Of a DNA stretch of 64,000 nucleotides, positions 39,192-46,416 are shown piece after piece (within the stretch, counting starts at the first letter, position 1; each line of letters opens with the position of its first letter). Made by a program: the position numbers and the translations under genes. Origin of the DNA: Betaproteobacteria bacterium HGW-Betaproteobacteria-1 (GTDB lineage: Bacteria > Pseudomonadota > Gammaproteobacteria > Burkholderiales > Methylophilaceae); the NCBI GenBank assembly GCA_002842435.1, contig PHCX01000004.1, positions 306,209 to 370,208 on the forward strand, read 5' to 3'. The notes beneath the pieces were generated by a model. The model did not search any database. It saw only the letters and a program-made list of their open reading frames with translations, and was not told where the DNA came from.

Positions 39192-40961
39192 ATGGAAATC
39201 AAGAAAATCAGCAGGATGGTGGCTTTGGCGCTGGCATCGACATTTTTCCTTAGCGCATGTGACAGTGACGGCCTGGGTAGCGTGGTCAGGCCTTCGAGCA
39301 GCACCGTGGTGACAGGCGGCACGGGTGGTACAGATGGCACTGACGGTACAGATGGTACAGACGGGGATGGGGCTGATCTTCTGTTGGGCGGGGTGGTTGA
39401 CTCGTTGCTCGGGCCAGATGGCTTGTTGCCAGTCACCAGTGAGTCCGGCGATTCAACATTGCTTGATCCATTGATTGGGAAAGACGGTCTGCTGCCTTTG
39501 ACGTCAGGTAGTGGTGATGGTCCGGGCCCTTTGCTGGATCCGGTGCTGGGTCAGGATGGCTTGACAGATCAACTGGGTTTGACGGCTGAAGGGGATGGCG
39601 TGTTGGATCCGATACTTGATCCGCTTGTTGGTTCGGAGGGTCTCATTCCGCTGGTCAGTAGTGAAGGCGCTGCCGGTTCGGCATTGCTGGATCCCGTTAT
39701 CGGTCACGACGGCTTGCTGCCTTTGACCAGTGAAACAGGCGATGCCGGAATGGTCGACGATCTGGTCGGCCCTACAGGACTGCTTCCCCTGGTAAGCACC
39801 CCGGATGCCGTGGATCAACCGGATACCTTGCTTGATCCTCTGATCGGCAACAACGGTTTGTTGCCGCTGGTATCAGGCGAGGAGCCGAGTGCACTTGACG
39901 GACTGGCTGGTCACGATGGTTTGCTGCCATTGACTTCGGGCAATAATCAGAATCCTGGTGGCGACCAGAACCTGCCATTGGATGCGCTACTTACGCCTGT
40001 CACCGGCTTGCTTGGTGATGGCGTGCCGGACGCAGATGGGCTGCTCAGCCCGGTAACTGATCTGTTAGGCAGCGGCGTGCCTGATACGGGCGGCCTGCTG
40101 GCCCCTGTGACTGATTTGCTGGGTGGCGATACATTACCGACAGCCACACTGCTTGACCCTGTTGTCGGCTCGGATGGGCTACTACCTCTTACATCACCAC
40201 CAGGCGGTGAACAGGCGCTGCTGGATCCTGTGATTGGTCCCGAAGGCTTGCTCCCCCTGACAAGCGGCGGTTCCGGCACTGGTACTGATTTGCTTGCTCC
40301 TGTCACCGGTTTACTTGGTGGTGATGTACCCGATGCCGGTGGCCTGCTGGCCCCTGTGACTGATTTGCTGGGTGGCGATGCATTACCGACAGCCACACTG
40401 CTTGACCCTGTTGTCGGCTCGGATGGGCTACTACCGCTTACATCACCACCAGGAGGTGAACAGGCGTTGCTGGATCCTGTGATTGGTCCCGAAGGCTTGC
40501 TTCCCTTGACGAGTGGAGGAACCGGTGCAGGTAATGATTTACTGGCGCCTGTCACTGATTTGCTTGGTGGTGGTGTACCGGATGCAGGTGGCCTGATCAG
40601 CCCGGTAACTGATCTGGTAGGAGGTGGCTTGCCTGATACGGGAGGCCTGCTTGCCCCTGTGACCGATTTGCTGGCTGGCGGAATACCTGACACAGATGGC
40701 TTGCTTAGCCCTGTGACTGATCTGGTTGGCGGAGGCTTGCCTGATACTGGCGGATTACTGGCCCCGGTAACGGGACTTCTTGACGGCGGTATTCCTGACG
40801 CGGGCGGTGTATTGGCGCCTGTTACAGGCCTGCTGGGCGGTACAACTCCTGATACCGGCGGTCTGCTAGCTCCGGTAACCGACCTGCTGGACGGAAGTCA
40901 GCCGGATACCGGTGGCCTGCTGGCTCCTGTTACAGGCTTGCTCGGCGGTTTGCTGAATTAA
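39192..40961 (+). CDS. Repeat-rich lipoprotein (GLLPLTS and GLLAPVTDLLGG repeats)
   Basis: About 589 residues from ATG 39192 (GGGG seven bases before); the frame opens at 39144 but only this start gives the signal peptide MEIKKISRMVALALASTFFL with lipobox LSAC (Cys23, Asp at +2). A Gly-Thr-Asp stretch follows (GGTGGTDGTDGTDGTDGDG). Then come about eleven copies of a unit centred on LLDPVIGxDGLLPLTS, and thirteen copies of an 18-residue unit LLAPVTDLLGGGxPDTGG up to the C-terminus. No aromatic residues are seen in the repeats. Proteins of this look are often labelled collagen-like in Burkholderiales. Probably a surface or periplasmic structural/adhesive protein, and the likely partner of the TpsB gene that follows. 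Confidence 0.85.
   Translation: MEIKKISRMVALALASTFFLSACDSDGLGSVVRPSSSTVVTGGTGGTDGTDGTDGTDGDGADLLLGGVVDSLLGPDGLLPVTSESGDSTLLDPLIGKDGLLPLTSGSGDGPGPLLDPVLGQDGLTDQLGLTAEGDGVLDPILDPLVGSEGLIPLVSSEGAAGSALLDPVIGHDGLLPLTSETGDAGMVDDLVGPTGLLPLVSTPDAVDQPDTLLDPLIGNNGLLPLVSGEEPSALDGLAGHDGLLPLTSGNNQNPGGDQNLPLDALLTPVTGLLGDGVPDADGLLSPVTDLLGSGVPDTGGLLAPVTDLLGGDTLPTATLLDPVVGSDGLLPLTSPPGGEQALLDPVIGPEGLLPLTSGGSGTGTDLLAPVTGLLGGDVPDAGGLLAPVTDLLGGDALPTATLLDPVVGSDGLLPLTSPPGGEQALLDPVIGPEGLLPLTSGGTGAGNDLLAPVTDLLGGGVPDAGGLISPVTDLVGGGLPDTGGLLAPVTDLLAGGIPDTDGLLSPVTDLVGGGLPDTGGLLAPVTGLLDGGIPDAGGVLAPVTGLLGGTTPDTGGLLAPVTDLLDGSQPDTGGLLAPVTGLLGGLLN
40092..40589 (+). repeat. In-frame 249-base tandem duplication inside the lipoprotein gene
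   Basis: The stretch beginning GGCCTGCTGGCCCCTG at 40092 recurs at 40341, 249 bases (83 codons) later, with only scattered substitutions over most of the unit. Each unit contains one PVTDLLGG-type and two GLLPLTS-type repeats. The near identity indicates a recent duplication within an already repetitive gene. Confidence 0.8.
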
Positions 40962-40975
40962 TTGTCTGAATCTGG

Positions 40976-41006
40976 CAATCCCGGCGCCTGCTGGCAGCCG
41001 GGATTG
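40976..41006 (+). repeat. Perfect hairpin between the lipoprotein and TpsB genes
   Basis: CAATCCCGGC (40976-40985) and GCCGGGATTG (40997-41006) form a 10-base stem with an 11-base loop and no T-run. It suggests partial termination or mRNA processing within one operon rather than a full stop. Confidence 0.6.
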
Positions 41007-41036
41007 CTGGAGCCATATTCATAAAGAGCTGAGTTT

Positions 41037-42719
41037 ATGCAAATCAAGCATCTGTTGGTATATCTCAGCGCTCTCACGCTGCTGGCCATCAGTCAGCAGG
41101 TAATGGCCAATGCCAATCCTGAAGGTGCGTTGCCGGTTATCGAAAAGCCGCAACCTGCAAGTGAGCCGTCAGTCACGCTGGATACCCGGCAGGAAGTCGA
41201 TCCCCGGGTACAGAAGTTGCTGGCGTCCAGGATACTGGTCAAAACCTTTGAGATTCAGGGCGCGCAGGCAATTCCGCTGAGTGAGATTGACGTTATTACA
41301 AAGCCATATGTAGATACGGTGCATACGGTGCAGGAATATATCGACCTGGCCGGCGTCATTACCAAACTTTACCGTGATCGCGGCTATCCGCTCTCCTTCG
41401 CCTATATTCCTTCGCAGACGTTCGCCAATCATGTGGTCAGGATCGAGGTGATCGAAGGTTACATCGGCAAGCTTGTGCTCCAAGGTGATTTCGGCAATTC
41501 CGAAGACCGGATACGCGAGATCGTGCGTCCGCTGCTGGAAGAAAAGCCGTTGACTGCAGCCACTCTGGAACGTGGCACCGGACTGCTCAGGCTTGTCCCC
41601 GGGTTAAGTCTACAGGCGTATCTGCCGCTGCCAAAAACGCGTAACGGGGCTGCTGAAATGACGATCAAGGCAAGCCGTCGGTCGATCTCCGCAGTCGGCC
41701 GTTTTGAATCCCTGCGTCCGAAGACACGGGCAATCGTCAGTCTGCAAACCAATAGTCATGGTCCTGCTGCCGAGCAAATGAACTTTACGACCTTGCTGTC
41801 CGAGGATAATGAGGAATATTACGCAGTGGCCTATAGCCAACTGCTTGGCAGTAGCGGATTGAGATTCAGGGTGGACAGCTCGTTTTACAACGGTGACTCG
41901 GACGAGGATTATCCGGCGGGACTGCAAAGAGACGTGCTTTCCCTGCGGCTCAGCACATCACTCAGTTACCCGTTCATTGCCGACAGATATCAAACTTTGA
42001 TGGGCACGATCGGGATCAACGCCGTCAACTATGAAGACGAGATCCGCAGCAAGGAGACACAGCGCAGCATTACTTCCAGGACAAACTCCAGAGCGCTGGT
42101 AATGGCCGCAGACTATACGCTGACGCAGCCGGACAAGAGCCTGGCCTTGCAGCTTTCGTTGAGCAAGGGCCTGGATTCAATCGGGGCTGCCAAGAGCGTC
42201 AAAACCAATTTTCTGTCGAACTTCGTCGGCGAAAATCCGGCAGATCTCGATTTCGAGAAGGTGAATGTTGGCGCCACGTTGAGAAATGCATGGCCGTGGC
42301 GACTGGGAACGGCACTTTCTTTTGCCGGCCAATACAGTCCGGACTACGTGCCTGTTACAGAGCGCATACAGTTTGGTGGCTACCAATATGGACGGGCATT
42401 CAGGCCGGGTGTTCTCTACGGGGATTCTGGCTGGGGAGCCAGTGCCGAGGTGAACAGGTTGTTTCCAGTGGCTTTTGATTTTTCCTATTTCCAGTTGGTG
42501 GGTATCCAGCCATACGTGCTGGCTGAGATGGCCAGAACCTATCAAAAAATCGAAGTGACGAATATCGATCGGATCAAATCGCTGGCGCTTGGTGTGAGGT
42601 TGAGGACAGACGTACTCGGCGTGATGGATATGGCTTTGGCAAAGGCGCTCGGCAATCGCGATGAGAGCAACAAGGATGATCTGACTTTCAGTTTCAATTT
42701 CGGCTTTATGCTGAATTGA
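41037..42719 (+). CDS. TpsB-type outer membrane transporter (ShlB/FhaC/HecB family)
   Basis: Omp85-superfamily transporter of two-partner secretion. 560 residues: signal peptide (cleavage near VMANA), a proline-rich linker, POTRA domain(s) (about 65-150; VKTFEIQGAQAIPLSEIDVI, LYRDRGYPLSFAYIPSQTF, IEVIEGYIGKLVLQGDFGN), then a 16-strand barrel with the conserved L6-type motif FGGYQYGRAFRPG (VRGY/F equivalent) and a final FNFGFMLN strand. No filamentous-haemagglutinin-type TpsA is present; the gene follows the repeat lipoprotein, which lacks the TPS secretion domain. Ends in a shared hairpin with the convergent receiver gene. Confidence 0.92.
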   Translation: MQIKHLLVYLSALTLLAISQQVMANANPEGALPVIEKPQPASEPSVTLDTRQEVDPRVQKLLASRILVKTFEIQGAQAIPLSEIDVITKPYVDTVHTVQEYIDLAGVITKLYRDRGYPLSFAYIPSQTFANHVVRIEVIEGYIGKLVLQGDFGNSEDRIREIVRPLLEEKPLTAATLERGTGLLRLVPGLSLQAYLPLPKTRNGAAEMTIKASRRSISAVGRFESLRPKTRAIVSLQTNSHGPAAEQMNFTTLLSEDNEEYYAVAYSQLLGSSGLRFRVDSSFYNGDSDEDYPAGLQRDVLSLRLSTSLSYPFIADRYQTLMGTIGINAVNYEDEIRSKETQRSITSRTNSRALVMAADYTLTQPDKSLALQLSLSKGLDSIGAAKSVKTNFLSNFVGENPADLDFEKVNVGATLRNAWPWRLGTALSFAGQYSPDYVPVTERIQFGGYQYGRAFRPGVLYGDSGWGASAEVNRLFPVAFDFSYFQLVGIQPYVLAEMARTYQKIEVTNIDRIKSLALGVRLRTDVLGVMDMALAKALGNRDESNKDDLTFSFNFGFMLN

Positions 42720-42755
42720 GCATGCTCAATTCAGTGGTACATCCGTTTCCCACTT

Positions 42756-42835
42756 CCGGCTTCTGACTCAGGGCTGTGGGTGCCAGGTTGCAACCCCTGA
42801 ATTACCTGGTACCCGAGTCAGAAAGCCGGCTTTTT
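42756..42835. terminator. Long nested hairpin between convergent tpsB and receiver genes
   Basis: CCGGCTTCTGACTC (42756-42769) pairs with GAGTCAGAAAGCCGG (42815-42829, one bulged A), enclosing a second imperfect stem GGGTGCCAGGT / ACCTGGTACCC. Five T follow at 42831-42835 on the plus strand. The outer 3' arm includes the last codons of the CheY-like gene. Likely terminates tpsB and possibly both transcripts. Confidence 0.7.
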
Positions 42836-43201
42836 CTTCTTCAGCAAGGCTTCGCTCAAATCAACCAGTTCCTGCGGCTGAAAGGGTTTGATCAGGTAGT
42901 TGTTGGCACCCGAAAGTTTGCCTGTGATGCGATCCTCATCGGAATCAGCGCCTGTAATGAATATGATGGGCGTGTTTTCGAACTTGCTGGAGGATTTCAG
43001 GATATCGCAAAGTATGAACCCATTGATTTCCCCCGGCATCATGACATCCAGCAGAATCAGGTCCGGGTCTACTGACTCGATCAGTTGCAGGCCGGTTTGT
43101 GCATCGCAGGCCTCGAAAAATTCATGATTGTTGATTTCGAGCGACATTCTGATCAGTGCTCGAAGATCCGGTTCGTCATCAACGATTACTATTTTTGCCA
43201 T
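42818..43201 (-). CDS. Single-domain response regulator (CheY-like)
   Basis: 127 residues consisting only of a receiver domain: acidic pair in VIVDDEPDLR, phospho-Asp52 in ILLDVMMPGEING, switch Thr in IFITGA and Lys in YLIKPFQP. ATG 43201 (MAKIVIVDDE) is chosen; the upstream part of the frame to 43303 lies within the kinase gene. No output domain, so it must act through a partner. It follows the HNOBA-PAS kinase by 25 bases in the same operon. Confidence 0.92.
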   Translation of the reverse strand: MAKIVIVDDEPDLRALIRMSLEINNHEFFEACDAQTGLQLIESVDPDLILLDVMMPGEINGFILCDILKSSSKFENTPIIFITGADSDEDRITGKLSGANNYLIKPFQPQELVDLSEALLKKKKPAF

Positions 43202-43226
43202 GTCTGCTCCTTGTTGTTCTTGATGG

Positions 43227-45140
43227 TCAGATTGATTTTGGTATCCATATCGTGACTCGTGTACCAACACCCAGTTCCGAATCGACATCGACCTTGCCGC
43301 CATGAAACTCTACTATCTCTTTCACTATACACATGCCCAATCCGGTGCCGGGGATTTTCATTGTCTGTGCAGATCTGAAGAACGGATCAAACAACTTGCC
43401 CTGGTCGCTTTTTGATATGCCTGCGCCAAAATCGGTGATGCGGATGCCGACAAATGAGCCTGCGTCGGATTCCATTTCCAGCGTGTCAATGATGATTTCC
43501 TTGTCCTCACCTGAGTACTTGTTGGCATTGGATAGCAGGTTGATGAGTACTTGCGTCAATTTGTCGAATTCGCCCTGGATAGACAGGTCGTCGTCAGCCG
43601 CTATGATTTTGACTGTCCTCTTTTTGCAGTTGACCTTGAATTCGTCAAAGGCGGAATGGATCAGCTGATTGACCTTGATCGGTTTGGGCTTGAATTCCAG
43701 TTTGCCTTTCGCCTCGACCCGCGACAGATCCAGCAGATCGTTGATCAGTTTGGTCATGCGGGTTGCTTGCCGGTAAACATTCTGCAGAATTTCCCTGGTC
43801 TGCGTTTCGTTGTAGTCGCGATTGATCAGCAAATCGGTAAAGCCGTAAATGCTGGCCATTGGTGTTCGCAGTTCATGTGCGGCAGCCGACAGAAACTCGC
43901 CTTTCATCCGGCTCAATTCGTACTCGTGTGTGATGTCCTGGAAATAGTGAATGACTTTCTGGTTTTTTCCGGCGGCGTCCGGCACGATCTTGACCGAATG
44001 TCTGAGGATGCTCAGTTTCGGTTTGCTGATCTTGATGATGGGTTGATGCCCGGCTTCTGTTGATGGATTCTCGTGTTCATTCAGGTTGTTGATCAGCGAT
44101 TCAAAACTCTCCGCATCGATATTTTCCAATGTCTTATCATCGAGTCCCGTCATTTTGAGAAAGGCGTGATTCAGCTGGCTCAATTTGCCCTGTTCGTCGA
44201 AGGAGACGAAACCATCCGGGCTTAGGTCGAAAATGGTGTTCAGCTCGGCACTCAGTCTTTCGTTCAGGGACTGCGCCATTTTTTGCTCGGTAATGTCGCG
44301 TCCGATGGCGATGAAGTTGATGATTTCGCCATGGTCGTCGGCAAGTGTTCGGACGTCGACGTCGATCCACCTCGTTTCCTGCGCTACTTCAAACTCGATT
44401 TCTTTCTGGAAGTTGGTGGTAGCCCGTAATTCCTGTCTGACCTGCTTGAATTCGCTGGCAGGCATGTCAAGCAATATGCTTAATTCCTTGCTCAGTACAT
44501 CTTCCTGTGAGAACCCCGAGTTTTTGAGGAAGGCATCGTTCACCCATTCAATCACGCCCTGCGCATTGGCAATAATGATCCAGTAGGTGGAGCGGGAAAT
44601 GATGTGCGCCAGCTTGCGGGATTCAGCCTCCTGGTTCGCAAGCAGGTGGCGTATTTCGTTCAGTTGATCCTGCTGGGCAATCAGCGCATCAGAGAGGCTG
44701 ATTTTGCTTTTGGTGTGCGTATGCTGTTTATGCTGAAACAGGTCGTTAATGAGATCGTGATTGGAGAAATCTGTCGCATCGAGCCCGAGTTGATCAAGAT
44801 AGGCGCTGGTGTTGATCAGCGGTTTGAGTATAAAGATCAGCCTGTCATCCCCTGAGGGGAATATCCTGGCGCTGAAATCGATCTGGGTCTTTCTGTGACG
44901 TAGCGAGCAGATCTCGTTTTCCATGGAGCGCAGATAGCCCCAATTGAGCAGCGATGCCGGCGTGGTGATCTCGAAGAATTGATCAAGATAGGCGTTGGGA
45001 CTTATCCTCGCATCAAATTTTTTGCTGATGCCGGTGCCGGTCTGAACAAATTTGAATTCACGATTGATAACAAAGTGAAAAGGAAACAGCGCCGAGAGCT
45101 GCTCAGCCGATAAGCCGACCTTACTTGTTGCTTCCCGCAA
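43227..45140 (-). CDS. HNOBA-PAS-PAS sensor histidine kinase
   Basis: Soluble kinase of 637 residues. Residues about 12-140 resemble the HNOBA domain of soluble guanylate cyclases: FPFHFVINREFKFVQTGTGI at the start and GLDATDFSNHDLINDLF near the end. A signalling coiled coil (about 145-178) follows, then two PAS domains (about 180-290 and 300-410), HisKA with phospho-His422 in AAAHELRTPMASIYGF, and HATPase (LINLLSNANKYS, DFGAGIS, GTGLGMCIV). It starts at TTG 45138-45140 after GGGAG and overlaps the upstream receiver gene by 20 bases. No transmembrane helix and no H-NOX gene in the window. The ligand is unknown; redox or gas sensing through a partner is one possibility. Confidence 0.9.
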   Translation of the reverse strand: MREATSKVGLSAEQLSALFPFHFVINREFKFVQTGTGISKKFDARISPNAYLDQFFEITTPASLLNWGYLRSMENEICSLRHRKTQIDFSARIFPSGDDRLIFILKPLINTSAYLDQLGLDATDFSNHDLINDLFQHKQHTHTKSKISLSDALIAQQDQLNEIRHLLANQEAESRKLAHIISRSTYWIIIANAQGVIEWVNDAFLKNSGFSQEDVLSKELSILLDMPASEFKQVRQELRATTNFQKEIEFEVAQETRWIDVDVRTLADDHGEIINFIAIGRDITEQKMAQSLNERLSAELNTIFDLSPDGFVSFDEQGKLSQLNHAFLKMTGLDDKTLENIDAESFESLINNLNEHENPSTEAGHQPIIKISKPKLSILRHSVKIVPDAAGKNQKVIHYFQDITHEYELSRMKGEFLSAAAHELRTPMASIYGFTDLLINRDYNETQTREILQNVYRQATRMTKLINDLLDLSRVEAKGKLEFKPKPIKVNQLIHSAFDEFKVNCKKRTVKIIAADDDLSIQGEFDKLTQVLINLLSNANKYSGEDKEIIIDTLEMESDAGSFVGIRITDFGAGISKSDQGKLFDPFFRSAQTMKIPGTGLGMCIVKEIVEFHGGKVDVDSELGVGTRVTIWIPKSI

Positions 45141-45756
45141 CTTGTTTCTCCCGGTGCTTTTTTGTAATTATCGATGAGATGAATGCATCCAGTTGATCAA
45201 AACTGAGCGGTTTGAAGAACAGGGTCGCATTTCTGGGCAGTGGTCCGTACTCCTCGACTTTGTCGGCAGTCAAGCCGGTGATGATAATGACGTCAAGGTT
45301 TTTGAACTGCGGGGATTTTTCCAGGAATTTCAGCATGTCGTAGCCGTTGACACCAGGCATTGTGATGTCAGTAATCAGCAAATCCGGCTTATAGGTTGCC
45401 AGTTTTACCAGCCCGTCGAAGCCGTCATCTGCAGTGTCGAATTCCACCGGATATTTCCAGTCGGTGAAGAAGAATTTGAACATCTGCCGTATGCCTTCAT
45501 CGTCTTCAACCAGTAGCACATGAAAAGGCGATGGTGCGGTCGTGTATTTCTCGGTGCGCAGGGATTCCTGCCGTTTTTTAATGACTTCTTCGACAGACTG
45601 ACGCGATACTTTTCTGTGGCCTCCCGCGGTCTTCCATGCCTGGAGTGCACCGGACTCCACCCATAGCTGTATCGTCCGCAACGACACCCCCAGCATTTGC
45701 GCGGCAATGCGTGTCGAAATGTAAGTATCGGCTGGCTTATTAATGGTTTCTACCAT
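45121..45756 (-). CDS. Response regulator with N-terminal MerR/excisionase-type HTH
   Basis: 211 residues with an inverted domain order. An N-terminal winged-helix of the MerR/excisionase type (about 12-62; YISTRIAAQMLGVSLRTIQ, WKTAGGHRKVSRQSVEEVIK) is followed by a receiver domain (about 78-200; acidic pair in LVEDDEGIR, phospho-Asp130 in LLITDITMPGVNG, Thr in IIITGL, Lys in FFKPLS). First gene of the three-gene signalling operon and probably the DNA-binding output. AT-rich direct repeats lie directly upstream. Confidence 0.9.
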   Translation of the reverse strand: MVETINKPADTYISTRIAAQMLGVSLRTIQLWVESGALQAWKTAGGHRKVSRQSVEEVIKKRQESLRTEKYTTAPSPFHVLLVEDDEGIRQMFKFFFTDWKYPVEFDTADDGFDGLVKLATYKPDLLITDITMPGVNGYDMLKFLEKSPQFKNLDVIIITGLTADKVEEYGPLPRNATLFFKPLSFDQLDAFISSIITKKHREKQVAGSNK

Positions 45757-45768
45757 GGAGAAATAGTA

Positions 45769-45811
45769 TCATATTTTTCATTTTTTCCTGCCGAATATAA
45801 CCATATTTTTA
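45769..45811. promoter_or_regulatory. AT-rich repeats upstream of the signalling operon
   Basis: TCATATTTTTCA (45769-45780), overlapping TTTTTCATTTT (45774-45784), and a related CCATATTTTTATAATGG about 32 bases further (from 45801). The first two words recur between the OmpA-type and lipoprotein genes (39129-39156). They lie where the promoter of the HTH-receiver gene should be; a minus-strand -10 such as TATGAT overlaps them. Candidate autoregulatory site. The rest of the 255-base gap 45757-46011 holds nothing recognised. Confidence 0.4.
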
Positions 45812-46011
45812 TAATGGCTTAGTGTATTTGCAACATATTTCTGCGCAACTTTCGACATTATGTTTCCATTCGAAAGTTGTAGCGTATGACTGAAACAAGT
45901 AATTGCCGGCCCCGGCTTTGTGGCAGGTTCTAAACTCTTGATATTTCATCTTTAATCGCCATGTACATCTCGGGTATAATTTCACACTTTTGATGTTCGG
46001 AGCTTTTCGAC

Positions 46012-46272
46012 ATGCCAATCTATGATTATCAATGCACAAGCTGTGGCTTCCGCAAGGAAGTCATGCGCAAGATCAGCGAGCCTAATCTGACGGATTGTCC
46101 CGAGTGCGGCAAGCCTACATTTGCCAAGCAGCTTTCTGCGCCAAGTTTTCAACTGACAGGTAGCGGCTGGTATGCCACCGACTTCAAGGACAGTGGCAGC
46201 AAAGCGGCAAAAAAGACTGAAGCAGCTGCAGACCAGGCACCGGCCTGTGGCAGCGGCTGCGCTTGCCATTAA
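46012..46272 (+). CDS. FmdB-family zinc ribbon protein
   Basis: 86 residues. The N-terminal zinc ribbon has MPIYDYQCTSCGF and DCPECGKPTF (two CxxC knuckles), then a low-complexity Ala/Lys tail ending in a second Cys cluster (CGSGCACH). Family members are putative regulatory or metal-binding proteins. Usually found just before aspS in betaproteobacteria, as here, though the DUF502 gene often between them is missing. Confidence 0.9.
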   Translation: MPIYDYQCTSCGFRKEVMRKISEPNLTDCPECGKPTFAKQLSAPSFQLTGSGWYATDFKDSGSKAAKKTEAAADQAPACGSGCACH

Positions 46273-46416
46273 ATCGCTTGTTGTTAATCAAACTATCCGC
46301 GTGCCAGGCTTGGGCTGCATGAAATATTTATTCATCAGCAACTGGGCTGGCCCGGCTTTCGTTCCGTCCGATTTGAACGGACAATTTTTTAACTTTTCAT
46401 CATAAGAAATCTGCAT

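Noticed and set aside
39947-40693. A proline/serine-rich minus-strand frame opposite the repeat lipoprotein
   Set aside because: Its repeats only mirror those of the plus-strand gene; no start signal or family.
40000-40960. Direct DNA repeats that at first glance suggest a CRISPR-like or satellite array
   Set aside because: The repeats are in-frame codon repeats of a protein gene, degenerate and without unique spacers; no cas genes.
46361-46395. Possible terminator before aspS (GTCCG..CGGAC then T-run)
   Set aside because: The stem is only five base pairs with a seven-base loop; too weak to call.
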